From NCBI RefSeq assembly GCF_020184175.1, contig NW_026083026.1:124001-188000 (forward strand): DNA of 64,000 nucleotides. The letters run 5' to 3'. How positions within the stretch are numbered: the stretch's first letter is position 1; the number at the start of each line of letters is the position of its first letter. The DNA is from Aphis gossypii. Taxonomy: Eukaryota > Arthropoda > Insecta > Hemiptera > Aphididae. Under the pieces are notes generated by a model, which saw only the letters and a list, made by a program, of their open reading frames with translations, did not search any database and was not told where the DNA came from. The position numbers and the translations under genes were made by a program. This document shows positions 1-10,049 of this stretch, one piece after another.

Positions 1-1
1 T

Positions 2-94
2 GATTGTGGTAGTGAGTGGAAGAGTAGTGATGGAAATGAAGAAGACTTTTCTTTTGAAGTTGACAATGAGAGTAGCACTGATGACTTATTATAA
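2..94 (+). pseudogene. C-terminal tail of a coding frame entering from the left
   Basis: Frame 2 is open from the window edge to a TAA at 92-94 and encodes about 30 residues rich in Asp, Glu and Ser. Acidic, low-complexity tails of this kind end several hAT transposases, including the one at 1639-3656 here. That resemblance in style is the only hint of identity, so the gene is not assigned. Only the last 93 bases are visible. Confidence 0.4.
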
Positions 95-110
95 ATTGCT
101 AAGATTCTAA

Positions 111-372
111 GAACAGTTAATATTTTAGTTGGTTATAGTTTTAAATAATTTGTTGAAAAAGTTTTTTTTGTTTAAATGTTACTTTGTTTTTTTATTGAAC
201 TGTTAGTTAGTTACATACCTACATTGTATGCTTACAAAGGTTATTCATATTTTATAGTTTTACTTTTACATGAGTATTTAATATTGTGAACTATTGAGAC
301 TGTTAAATAATAATTTCTTAATCTATGCTGAGAACAGTTAATATTTTAGTTGGTTATAGACTTAAATAATTT
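111..372 (+). repeat. Direct repeat, two 41-bp copies
   Basis: The motif beginning gaacagttaatattttag occurs at 111-151 and again at 332-372 with two mismatches. It sits in the AT-rich stretch after the acidic coding tail and may be an internal duplication in the 3' end of that element. Confidence 0.65.
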
Positions 373-400
373 TTAAACAAATTAAAAATGTATAAAAATG

Positions 401-520
401 TTAAATCGAAAGTTTCAATTTTTTTGAAAAGTTTCACGAAAACATGAAAAGTTTCTGAAAAGTTTCAACAGATCTGTGAAAATATGAAATTTTACATCTC
501 TACCCGTATGTAACACCAGA
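401..520 (+). other. Reiterated gaaaagtttc stretch, possible element end
   Basis: The word gaaaagtttc or close variants recurs three to four times within about 60 bases, followed by ttttacatctctaccc. The last part resembles the outward end of many hAT elements (cagggatgtaaaa reversed), so this may be the right end of the element whose coding tail lies at 2-94. No partner end is visible. Confidence 0.3.
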
Positions 521-838
521 GCGACAAAGAAAGTAAGTTCCCCGTTAGAACCTGTGTACGGAGTACGTGCATGCGTACTTATACCTGCCAGGATCTACGG
601 GTGTGGTGTGACGGAGCGTGGATGGACGGAGACCGACGGTACTCCGAAACGTAGCATATCTTGCCTGATCCGACGACTGTAAAACCGAGCCCGCAGACCG
701 TCGTACTAGTCGCCGAAGCATCGAAGTACTAATCCGCCCCGTAAAACCGAGCCGCCGCCGCCAGAGTTGAGCCTCCGGATACGTTGGCCGATTTGTACAG
801 CTGTCGTGCCCCGAATACCACGAGTCTAGCCGCCGGAA
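521..838. other. GC-richer segment of unknown nature
   Basis: Base composition shifts from strongly AT-rich to clearly GC-richer here, with repeated words such as gtaaaaccgagcc. A 104-residue frame on the minus strand has no recognisable motif and is probably chance. The segment continued into 4088-4353 before the hAT at 839-4079 split it. The joined segment ends with AT-rich sequence containing aataaataaa, so it could be a transcript end or a long terminal repeat. I cannot decide. Confidence 0.35.
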
Positions 839-1140
839 CAGTGTTGCCAATTTAGCCATTTTATGGCTAAATCTAGCTTATTTCGATATTGTCATGGCCA
901 CTAGATTTTACATCTAGCTACTAGCTATAAATCTAGCATATTTAAAAAAAAATATTTGGCATAAAACTATTTTTTTAAGCATTAACCAACATTTTTCATT
1001 ATTTTTTTTTAAAAATATGATTTAAAAATGTTTATTAGTATCACGACTAACGAACACAGAAGCTGATGTACTTTATATTATAATATTATTTGTAGATAAC
1101 GACTGTAGGTAACCAGTATTGTGGGACTATAGTCGTCATC

Positions 1141-1233
1141 TCATGAAGATTAGAGATATATATCTAATCTTCACACTGAGATAGATAAGAATATACTATA
1201 TATATTCTTATCTATCTCAGTGAATCTTCATGA
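1141..1233. repeat. Compound palindrome in hAT 5' region
   Basis: Three inverted repeats overlap. A perfect 22-bp stem pairs 1174-1195 with 1201-1222 around a 5-base loop. A 10-bp stem pairs 1145-1154 with 1163-1172. An 11-bp outer stem pairs 1141-1151 with 1223-1233. The block lies between the left end of the hAT and its coding start, so it could be a tiny inverted-repeat insertion or part of the hAT leader. Confidence 0.85.
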
Positions 1234-1638
1234 ATCATGATTAAACCATATTAATCCTCTTTTGAATGATAAGGAATGTGGTGATAAGCCAGCTTTCCCC
1301 CAAATATAATTTATTTAAATATCTTTGAACATTTATGATTTATTATTACTCTATGTGCTAGGTATGTAGGTAATATCATTGAACATGTTGTTCTATGATA
1401 AATGATAATATGGTACATACCAAGGTTCATAGAATAATATAATATAATATAAAACTATATAATTTAATTATCTAACCTGAATTCAAACATTGTTAGTGGT
1501 TACTGCCTAACTGGATGTCTGGACAGTCATTAACAAAAGACAGTAAAAGCCACAATTTACAAAGTATATTGTTAATTTGTTCCACGTTTTTAGTTTTATT
1601 TAATTTTTTTGTCACATGCTAATTAAATTAAATTTGAA

Positions 1639-3656
1639 ATGGGTAAGACGCAATACACACAGAAGTTTCGTAAAGAATGGTTGCAGAATACATTGTTTAA
1701 AGATAGGTTAGTAGCAGTTGAAGGAGATGATTGTAAAGGGCGGTGTCGGTACTGCAAAACTGAGGTAAATGCTAAATTATATGACATTAAACAACACTCC
1801 AAAACTTCAAAACACATTTCGGCTACACAATTATTATCCAGTTCAAGAAGCTTAACCAATTTCTCTAAACCTCCAACTATAAAAGTTCATGAAGCTAAAG
1901 CAAGTCTGAGCTTATTTATTGCAATACACTGTTCGATTTTACCCGTCGACCATTTAGGAACTCTTTGCCACAATGCATTTGGTGATAGTGTAGCTGCTAA
2001 GGATTTTAAACTACACAGAACCAAATGCACCAATATTATTAACAATGTTTTGGCACCACATTTTGAAAGTGCCCTAAGGCAAAGCATTGGCGATAATCCA
2101 TATAGTCTCCTGATTGATGAATCAACAGATATCAGTGTCACTAAATTTCTCGGCATTACAGTTACATATTTTTACCGAGAAATGGGAAAGACATTTTCTA
2201 CATATTTGTCATTGGTTGAGATCACAAATTGTGATGCTCAATCAATCACTGATGCATTAACGAATGCAATTCAAAATAAAGGGCTGCAATTAAAAAACTT
2301 GGTAGGAATTGGAACGGACAGCGCATCAGTTATGGTTGGTGTAAATAATGGAGTTTACCAAAAACTTAAGCTAGAAATCCCATCTCTTATACTAATTCCA
2401 TGTGTGTGTCATTCTCTCCAACTTGCAGTGTCTAGTGCTGCATCTGAAGCATTACCAAGATATATAGATTTCTTAATTAAAGAAACTTTTAACTGGTTTT
2501 CGCATTCAACACTGAGGCAAAGTCAGTACAACGATCTTTATAAGACCACAAATAATGGTCATAACCCTTTAAAGATAGTAAGAGCTTGTGGTACAAGATG
2601 GCTATCCATAGAATCTGCAGTTTTTAAAATTTTGGAACAATGGCTTGAGCTGAAGACATTATTTGGTATTGCTAGGCTGAAGGACAAATGTTACACTGCA
2701 GAACTTTTATATGAAATGTATTAGGATAACAAAAATTTAGCATATTTAAGATTCTTAAGACCTATACTTGAAGAAGTGCAAATTGTAAATAAATCATTCG
2801 AATCAAATAATGCAGATCCATGTAAATTACTCAGTGATTTAACAAATTTAGTAAAATCAACTGTAAGAAAAATTGTTACTCCTATGTGCAGGGAAGATTT
2901 TTTAATAGTAAATATTGAAAATTATTTAAATCCTAAACCCTACTTAGGGTATAGTTTTGAAAAAACTGTTGAAGAATCAAATATTGACCCTGCAAGTGAA
3001 AAGTGCTTAAGAGATAGATGCGTGTCATTTATCTTTCACCTAGGTAAACAATTGCAACAAAGACTCCCACATAATATAAATATTTCATTATTATCAGTAT
3101 CCAACACACTTAAAGTTGTAAAAGATACACTTATACCACTCATGGAAATGATGAATATTGATGTTGAAACCATTGGCAAGATAAATGTACAATGGAATAA
3201 TATAACTAATATTAAATGGTTGGAAAAAACAAATACACATTCATTTTGGTATGAAGTGTCGAAGTACAGGGATTCATCAGACACAAATCCATTTTTTGAA
3301 TTAAGCGAATTTGCGTTGAAGCTATTAGTGCTTCCGTGGTCCAATGCAGAAGTTGAAAGGATTTTAGCCAAATGAATGTAATTAAAACAAAAACTCGCAA
3401 TAAGATGGGTACAACATTGTTGGGCTCCATACTCACGATTAAATCTGGCCTAAGGAGAAGTAACACGTGCTGCTTAAAATATCAATTTCCACCAGATGTT
3501 TTAAAAAAAATTGGTACCTTACAAACTTATAACTCAACTTCAAATCCCAATTTAGTTGCTTCAACATCAAATGTTCCTAATACAACTAATTATGATTTAG
3601 ATTTAGAATATCAAGAAGATGATCCCAATGATCCAGATGAATTATGGATATTATAA
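1639..3656 (+). pseudogene. hAT transposase (BED finger), one stop and one frameshift
   Basis: This is a cut-and-paste transposase of the hAT superfamily. From the N-terminus: a BED-type zinc finger (CRYC, then H and H about 15-20 residues on, near residues 34-60); the first catalytic Asp in LLIDESTD; the second Asp in GIGTDSA; a CVCH motif and TRWLS; and the C-terminal dimerisation block LPWSNAEVER. The frame is broken by a TAG at 2722-2724 and by a probable one-base loss near 3370, after which the frame resumes with MNVIKTK. It ends in an acidic tail. Everything else lines up with a full-length hAT transposase of about 670 residues. A TATA-rich leader precedes the ATG at 1639. Confidence 0.9.
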
Positions 3657-3663
3657 TGTTATG

Positions 3664-3911
3664 TTATTCTTAAATATTGTTTCAGTTATTTTATAAAATT
3701 TTTAATAATACTTGATGGATATATCTAAATTGTTTTTTTTTGTTTTTATTATCTTATGTTGATATTGCAAATTTATTTATTATAATATTATTCTTAAATA
3801 TTGTTTCAGTTATTTTATACAATTTTTAATAATACTTGATGGATATATCTAAATTGTTTTTTTTTGTTTTTATTATCTTATGTTGATGCTGATATTGCAT
3901 ATTTATGTAAT
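3664..3911 (+). repeat. Tandem duplication of about 124 bp in hAT 3' region
   Basis: The stretch starting ttattcttaaatattg at 3664 repeats at 3788 with very few differences, apart from a 6-base gctgat insertion in the second copy. It lies just after the transposase stop codon, so it lengthens the 3' untranslated region only. Confidence 0.85.
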
Positions 3912-4087
3912 AAAATAATTTTTGCATTTTTATCATTTTTTTCTGGCATTTTTCATAGCATTTTCTGTTATTTTTTTTAGCTACATCTAGCATTTTTTTT
4001 AAAAATATTATTTAGCCATATCTAGCTATTTTTTTAAGTGGTCATAGCATAGTTTAGAAATGATGAGTTGGCAACACTGCGCCGGAA

Positions 4088-4353
4088 CCGTAACCAGTCA
4101 AGTCCAGTCAGACACAAGATACCTAACCAACGGAAACCGTGAGTCGAACTGCGAGTTAAAACCAATATTGTATGTCATTTTTATTGTTAGCCTGCACGGC
4201 ATTTAGATTCATTATAAAAGAAAAAATTGTTAAAATATTATTTATTCTTTTTTTTGTACGTTATTAATGAATTAAATAAATAAACCAAACACACTTATTA
4301 ATTTCGTTACATATAACATTATTTATTTAATGTTGGCTATTAATATTATACCT
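4088..4353 (+). repeat. Left copy of the duplication flanking the mitochondrial insert
   Basis: Together with 808-838 on the far side of the hAT, this makes a roughly 297-bp unit repeated at 5912-6208. I see one substitution in this part (t to c near 4272 versus 6127) and no length change. The right boundary (after tatacct) is exactly where mitochondrial sequence begins. Confidence 0.9.
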
Positions 4354-4399
4354 CATTTTTTATGAATGAAAATTTGGATCATTAAATTCAAAAATTTAT

Positions 4400-4463
4400 A
4401 GGATAATAGTTAAAACTTATAACATTTAATTTGCTTTTAAAAATTATTAATTAATTTATCTTA
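4400..4463 (+). pseudogene. trnA: Mitochondrial trnA (UGC) copy in NUMT
   Basis: The acceptor strands aggataa and ttatctt pair, and the anticodon loop reads tttgctt. It is a nuclear copy, so presumably non-functional. Confidence 0.8.
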
Positions 4464-4527
4464 AATAAGAAGTAATAAAATTACATATTAATTTCGACTT
4501 AATAATAGATTATTTAATCCTTATTTT
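4463..4527 (+). pseudogene. trnR: Mitochondrial trnR (UCG) copy in NUMT
   Basis: The acceptor strands aaataag and cttattt pair, and the anticodon loop contains tcg in atttcgact. It follows trnA directly, as in insect mitochondria. Confidence 0.75.
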
Positions 4528-4591
4528 TAATTGAAACCAAAAAGAGGTTTATTACTGTTAATAATATTATTGAAAAAAAAATTCCAATTAA
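4527..4591 (+). pseudogene. trnN: Mitochondrial trnN (GUU) copy in NUMT
   Basis: The sequence ttaattgaaaccaaaaagag with the anticodon region actgttaat is the standard insect trnN pattern, and the acceptor strands ttaattg and caattaa pair. Confidence 0.85.
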
Positions 4592-4653
4592 AAAGATTTA
4601 TAAAACAGAAGCTGCTAACTATCTTTTAAAGCATTTAAAATGTTTAATCTTTA
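4591..4653 (+). pseudogene. trnS1: Mitochondrial trnS1 (GCU) copy in NUMT
   Basis: The anticodon region agctgctaact and the short, D-arm-poor layout match insect trnS1. Boundaries are approximate. Confidence 0.75.
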
Positions 4654-4713
4654 AATATTTATTAGTTTAAAATAAAACATTATATTTTCAATATAAAAAT
4701 AATTTTTTAAATT
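4652..4713 (+). pseudogene. trnE: Mitochondrial trnE (UUC) copy in NUMT
   Basis: The sequence atttattagtttaaaataaa with the anticodon region tttttcaat matches insect trnE. The next 170 bases, up to trnF, are AT-rich spacer at the place where aphids carry their extra mitochondrial repeat region. Confidence 0.75.
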
Positions 4714-4885
4714 TATAAACTAATAATTTAAACAATTTAATAAAAAATTGTATGCATGTATAGCTACCTTCTTAAAAAATTAAAAAAAAATTAAACTACA
4801 ATTTAAACTTTATTTTAAAAATAATAAAATTAAACTATTTAGAAAAATACTTCAATAAAAATATTTACCAACATTTTATTTAAAA

Positions 4886-4941
4886 AATTTAATTTACCTT
4901 TATATCTTCAATATAACGCTCTATCTTAAGCTATTTAAATT
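4886..4941 (-). pseudogene. trnF: Mitochondrial trnF (GAA) copy in NUMT
   Basis: On the minus strand the acceptor strands aatttaa and ttaaatt pair, and the anticodon region is attgaagat. It lies next to nad5 in the usual insect order. Confidence 0.8.
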
Positions 4942-5911
4942 TAATTGTTAAATACTAAAATTATTAAGAATCGTATAAAAAATAATAAAATATAAACTTT
5001 ATATCTATTTAAAAAAATATTTTGAATAAAAACAATTATTTTTTAAAAAATTAACTATTTAAATTATATTCAATCCAACCAGTTTCAAATAATTTTAAAG
5101 AAAAAAATCCAATAAAAAGAAAATTATTTAAAAAAAAACTAACCTTTAAAAATAATAAATTCCATATTATTCTAAAAAAAAAAAAATATTAAATACAGAA
5201 ATTAAATATTTTATAGAAAATAAAAAATTATTAAATTCAAAAAAAAAAAAAATTAAAACTCTTAAAATTTTAAACATAAATTCTAATAAAATTAAATCAA
5301 ATTTATAAAATATTAATCATACAAAAAAAGAACCAAAAAAATTATAATTAATCTAATTAATAACATTCTAATAATTAAAAATTTTCTTTCAAATTCAATA
5401 ATCATTAAATAATAAATAACACGAATAGAATAAAAAAAAGAAAAAAAAATTTAAATCTATCATTAAAAAATATTCAAAAATTAAATCTTTTGAATAAAAA
5501 CTACAAAAAAAAGGAAAACCACATAAAGATATTAAAGCAAATATAAAAATTAAACCATAAAAAGGTAAACAATCAATTAAACCTCCCATCTTATGAATAT
5601 CCTGATTATTATTTATATTTAAAATTAAAATTCCAGCTCTTAAGAATATTATAGATTTAAATAAAGCATGTATTAATAAATAAAAAAACATATATCAATC
5701 TTACCTAAACATAAAATTATAAATATAAAACTAATTTGTCTTAAAGTAGAAAAAGCAATATTTTTTTTTAAATCAAATTCAAAAATAGTATTTAAACCAG
5801 CTATAAATATTGTTAAACAAGAAATTACTAATAAATAATTTAAAAAGCAAATTTTAAAAAAATAAGGTAATCAAGAAGAAAAAGGAATTTGAGCTCTTTA
5901 GTTAAAGAAGA
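4942..5911 (-). pseudogene. nad5: Mitochondrial nad5 copy, truncated and frame-broken
   Basis: This is a copy of NADH dehydrogenase subunit 5, a proton-pumping membrane subunit of complex I. On the minus strand it shows AQIPFSSWLP, then HALFKS, DIHKMGGL, CGFPFF and FYSKDL, all conserved ND5 landmarks. TGA must be read as Trp. The N-terminal part is missing. The block normally following SSWLP (the APTPVSALVHSST region) is deleted. The frame shifts near 5690 and again at the poly-T tract near 5435. These breaks fit a decayed nuclear copy. Confidence 0.9.
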
Positions 5912-6208
5912 GCCCCTAATACCACGAGTCTAGCCGCCGGAACCGTAACCAGTCAAGTCCAGTCAGACACAAGATACCTAACCAACGGAAACCGTGAGTC
6001 GAACTGCGAGTTAAAACCAATATTGTATGTCATTTTTATTGTTAGCCTGCACGGCATTTAGATTCATTATAAAAGAAAAAATTGTTAAAATATTATTTAT
6101 TCTTTTTTTTGTACGTTATTAATGAACTAAATAAATAAACCAAACACACTTATTAATTTCGTTACATATAACATTATTTATTTAATGTTGGCTATTAATA
6201 TTATACCT
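5912..6208 (+). repeat. Right copy of the 297-bp duplication (empty hAT site)
   Basis: Bases 5912-5942 match 808-838 and 5943-6208 match 4088-4353 with about two differences and no length change. The cgccggaa target at 5935-5942 occurs once here, so this copy never received the hAT found in the left copy. Confidence 0.93.
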
Positions 6209-6293
6209 AAAATGCATTTGCATAGAAACAAATTCAATTAATAGATAGTCATATACCCTATTTATTTTGTGAAAAGATAAAAAAGTCTTAAGT

Positions 6294-6842
6294 ATGCACC
6301 CTAACAATGATGATATAATTATAGAAAAACATAATAAAGCTATTACACTTTTGAAAATGATAACAAACTTAGTAATAATAAAAAGTTTTGGAAAATATAC
6401 TAATTGGGTAACTTCTTTATTGATCAAAGATCCAAAATATCATGATTCCACAGAAAATTGGTTTTGTGCAGCAAATACAAGACCTATGTATCAAGATATT
6501 AAAACTAAAAACTGCCAGTTATCTAATATACAGGCACCAGATCTAGAAATTACTAAGATTAAACCGATTCAGGAGACTCGAAAGTCTCCCGAACGAGAAA
6601 TTTCAGAAGACAGACCGTCGGAAATAACTGAAATACCAAAAGTTCAACATATGAAAGATGAAACTTCAACAAAAAAATTTATTAAAACGCCTAAATCCTT
6701 AGATACACATATATGTAATAAAGTTTTATTAGTAGAATCACCAATGTTTAGAAGAAAAAGTTTATGGATAACACCTACGCCTTCATCAGTCTATAAGGAA
6801 CATTATAAGTCAATACCTAAAATAATGAATATTAAGTATTAA
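6294..6842 (+). CDS. Hypothetical protein, 182 residues, unidentified
   Basis: The open frame runs from ATG 6294 to TAA 6840-6842, long for DNA this AT-rich. The N-terminal 55 residues are mixed hydrophobic (an ITLLKMITNLVIIKSF stretch that could be a buried helix or a weak membrane segment). The middle is charged with many Lys, Glu and Pro. The C-terminus has RRKSLWITPTPSSVYK. I recognise no domain and no zinc finger or transposase motif. It starts 85 bases after the duplicated segment and is followed by a poly-T run at 6873. It could be a terminal exon of a host gene or a retroelement fragment. No splice site decides this. Confidence 0.4.
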   Translation: MHPNNDDIIIEKHNKAITLLKMITNLVIIKSFGKYTNWVTSLLIKDPKYHDSTENWFCAANTRPMYQDIKTKNCQLSNIQAPDLEITKIKPIQETRKSPEREISEDRPSEITEIPKVQHMKDETSTKKFIKTPKSLDTHICNKVLLVESPMFRRKSLWITPTPSSVYKEHYKSIPKIMNIKY

Positions 6843-7229
6843 GAAATTAAAGATTCGATAAATAAAACTGATTTTTTTTTTTTTTTTAATAAGGAGAGAT
6901 GATGAATCTTCTAATAATATCTTACTAAAAACCATAATAAAGTAAATAGATATGCCAGCAATTTGGGTTTGCGCAAGTCGGCCATATTGCTTTTCTCCAA
7001 ACGCTTAGCAATACAGTATACACTATCAATTTATCATGATTCATAAACAAACAGACAACTGACAAAGTATAAACATTTATTTTATTTAAATCATGCATTT
7101 TTTTTTTACATAAGTGTGTTACTTTAAACATTTTTTTATTTTTGTATTATTTTTTGTTTTTATTGTTTTGCGGTTGTTTAAAAGTATATTGTTTAATTTA
7201 TTCATACGAATAAATGTTGGTGTTCGAAC
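6843..7229. other. Non-coding interval
   Basis: It holds a T16-type homopolymer at about 6871-6888 and otherwise AT-rich sequence. No gene or repeat is recognised. Confidence 0.5.
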
Positions 7230-8345
7230 CTAGCAACCAATAACATCTGTTGGTAAATCATGATATTTTCCATTGAGCTTTTTGACAATATTTTTTATAA
7301 TATCTGGATGTTTTAATAGACAATTGCCATGAAGATCTTTGAATAAAGACCCCATTGTTTGTGCAGCATTAACCAATGTTCTTGACGGTACCATAAGATA
7401 ACTCATAGAAAAATGTTGGTTCCATGAATTTTTAAAACTTTCTTCATCACTTTTCAAGAATGGGTATTTATGAAGGAATGTGTTACATAACCTACTACAT
7501 ACTCAACACTTTCAATTTAAATTTCATCGAATTGTTTAGTTTCTTTTATCTGTAATTTAATATTATTGTAGGTATTTTAATTATAAACTGTTAATTAAAA
7601 TAATAATATACTTCTAATTCAAATTCATCCAATATATTCATATTGATTTTATCAATGTTTACAAATGATCGTCCATTTTGATTTTATAGTTCAGTCACTT
7701 CAGTTTTGGAACAGTCATCCTCTAAAATATGAATTAGTTGTCCAGTAAGACATTCTTCTCCAGTAACTAAATTATCTTCCGATCTAATAGTAGTATTTCT
7801 ATTTTCTGTAAATAGGTACTGCTTTACTGGGTTTCTCTAGTATGTACCATCTAAGACTCCATTGATGTAATTGATTATTAATATAACTACTTATTATGTT
7901 TAGTGTATTTAATAATTACTTACCAATATTTAAATTGTAAAGCTGTAATATTGTTATTAGATGAACTACACATTTCTTTTAAAAACTAAAAAGGGTTTCA
8001 ACCATGTCTTGATTGACTTTTCAAGTCATTATATAATTTATTTCATAACTTTCATATCATCAAGTAATCCTTTTAACGACTTATTTGTTATGATAACATC
8101 TACTTTATTAATAAGTTTTTTTTTTTTTTAAATACTGCTTGTACATAATTATTAAATTTACATATTTTTAAATTTAGTGTTTGCCTTTTTGGAATGGTAA
8201 GAACGTTTTTTTTTGGAATTTATTCGCATATTATCTCTGAAATCATTTATTCTATTGAGCAATTTGTTTTAGTTATCTTCGTCCAAAGCATAACTAGTTT
8301 TGTGTTTGTCATACTTTTTCTGTGTGTTTAGCAACTCAAACCAGT
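7230..8345 (-). pseudogene. Decayed multi-exon coding remnant, family unknown
   Basis: Three separated minus-strand stretches read like protein: 7230-7457 (75 residues, from MKSDEESFKNSWNQHFSMSY), about 7630-7850 (with TGEECLTGQLIHILEDD), and about 8170-8345 (with KKYDKHKTSYALDED). They are separated by intron-like or decayed AT-rich DNA, and stops interrupt the second and third. The spacing suggests one gene running right to left. I do not recognise the family. Given the surroundings, a transposon remnant is the likeliest source. Confidence 0.4.
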
Positions 8346-8457
8346 CATTTATTCATTTAATCACAACTGAGCTCTAAAAAAATAACAGCATCCCAAATAC
8401 ATGTTGATTAAAATTTTTTTTTATGTTTTACTATTGCTAGTGTTAAATTATTTAAAA

Positions 8458-8540
8458 CAGGGCCGTTCTGAAGGGGAGCAACGGGATTATTTTGCCCCAA
8501 GCCCCGAGCTTGTAACATTTTTTGGGGTCCCTTTAAGTCT
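8458..8540 (+). other. hAT-like terminus, unpaired
   Basis: The sequence cagggccgttctgaaggg, followed by runs of G and gccccaagcccc, is the typical G/C-rich outer end of several hAT families. No matching end with a target duplication was found, so this is an orphan end or a tiny solo remnant. Confidence 0.4.
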
Positions 8541-8677
8541 TGATGTAAAAATAATTATATCATGATTTAGGATTACTAGGCGCTACCCGTATAGCCCATT
8601 CGAACCACTATTTCTAAAACTTTATTTATGAAATATCAATAGACAATAATACAAAATTATATTCTGTCTCTGTAGTC

Positions 8678-8787
8678 AGACTATACCCTGTTTCACGAAA
8701 GAACAATCAGTCGGTCAACCAGTTTTCGTCGGTGCTCGTCGTCAATCGAAATGCGTGAAAAGTCTCTCGTGAAATAGAGTATAGTCT
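8678..8787. repeat. Small inverted-repeat element, MITE-like
   Basis: The 24-bp arms at 8678-8701 and 8764-8787 pair with a few mismatches (agactatac and gtatagtct outermost; ttcacgaaag and ctctcgtgaa innermost). The 110-bp unit has no coding capacity. A related arm (atagagtatagtatg) recurs at 51849-51863. No clear target duplication was seen. Confidence 0.55.
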
Positions 8788-10049
8788 GTTGTAATTATAC
8801 ATAGAAATAAACAAGAGATATTATGTTCAGTTATTCTAAATGATAATAATTATAATTAAATATTATAGACTATTGTTGCAGTAAACCTTAGTGCTGGAGT
8901 GACGAGTGTGATTAAATAAGAATAATATGGCAACATTTCTCTGTAGAAATTCATTATCACGCGACACACCACACAAGTTATTTATACAAAATAATAAATA
9001 AATGTATTAATAAATTCATAATATTATAATATTTACCCATGATGGCATAAACCGTACTCGTAGTGTCGCTACTCGCTTATAAAGTTAACATTAAAAGTTA
9101 ATCATAATGTTACTAGCATACATACATAGTGAAGAACGAATAGCGAATACTTACACCAATATCCATAGGTGAGTAATAATTAATTGAAATACATAGGCGT
9201 AGCCAGATCTTTTTTCAGGGTATATGCAAGAAGTCTGTGTATCACAATAAACCGTGGGGGCCCACACATAATCCAGTGACGAATTTAGACATTTTGCGCC
9301 CCGGTGCAAAAACAAAATTGGCGAAGGCCCCCTAAGCCCCCGTGAAAAAAAAATTGCTCCTCCCAAGGAAAATATGTGAGACCGATCCTCATTAACCTTT
9401 TAGATTTTGAGCGAAGAAAAGAATATTTGTTTAAGAGTGCTTTTTTTAAAAAATATTGTTTAACAATTGCTTGATCCCTCCGCAAAGATATATTGGAATC
9501 TATGTCACTTAAACCTTGCTAATAATTCATCATTAAGTTGTTTTTTTTAACATATTTAAGTAGGTACTTCATGGATAAATAAAATAAAATTATATAAAAC
9601 TATGCAAATAAATATTTTATATTTTTTGTATATAGTATTTTATAAAATTAATGTAACTATATACAGGGATGGAAGTGGTTTAAGCTATTTAAAAAAGTGA
9701 CTGAATTTATTCATAAAAGTGACAAAAAAGTGACCTGCATAAATTTGTTTAATAACAACTTATCAACTTACCAGTTATTAAACATTAATTATCTTTGAAT
9801 ACCTATAGTTTAATTGATTCTTACTTACTTAATTTTGTAGAAATTACAAAAAATAATGATTATAATAAACATAAAATTTAATAGCAAATAATTAAATAAT
9901 ATTACTTATTTAAATGAATAATGTTAATAATATAGAATAATATTTAAGATCATTGTTTTGGAACTTCTTTTATTTTAATCATAAGTATAAAACTATTAAA
10001 TATAATATTTAAATTTTTCTTCTACTCTGTTGTGTTGCGAATTCTTGAA

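Larger units (their letters stand above)
839..4079 (+). mobile_element. hAT transposon, complete, with 8-bp target duplication
   Basis: The element begins cagtgttgccaa at 839 and ends ttggcaacactg at 4079, a perfect 12-bp inverted repeat. It is flanked by cgccggaa at 831-838 and again at 4080-4087. An 8-bp duplication and CAG-starting ends are hallmarks of hAT elements. Subterminal regions on both sides are rich in tagcta and tctagc words, probably transposase-binding repeats. The uninterrupted target is present at 5935-5942. The 3241-bp element holds one transposase gene (1639-3656) with one stop and one frameshift, so it looks recently inactivated. Confidence 0.95.
4354..5911. pseudogene. 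Nuclear insert of mitochondrial DNA (NUMT)
   Basis: About 1.56 kb of very AT-rich sequence follows insect mitochondrial gene order: the end of nad3 (TGA needed as Trp), trnA, trnR, trnN, trnS1, trnE, an AT-rich spacer, trnF on the minus strand, then the nad5 interior on the minus strand. A non-coding spacer between trnE and trnF is characteristic of aphids. The copy is broken: nad5 has frame disruptions and lacks a conserved block. It is flanked by a 297-bp nuclear direct repeat, so it is embedded in nuclear DNA rather than being mitochondrial contamination. A chimeric assembly join cannot be excluded from sequence alone. Confidence 0.93.

Noticed and set aside
545..859. 104-residue minus-strand frame in GC-richer DNA
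   Set aside because: No motif, basic composition expected from random GC-rich sequence, and it runs across the hAT boundary at 839.
4354..5911. Genuine mitochondrial contig or contamination
   Set aside because: Both edges join the same nuclear direct repeat and nad5 is frame-broken, so a nuclear copy is more likely, though an assembly join cannot be fully excluded.
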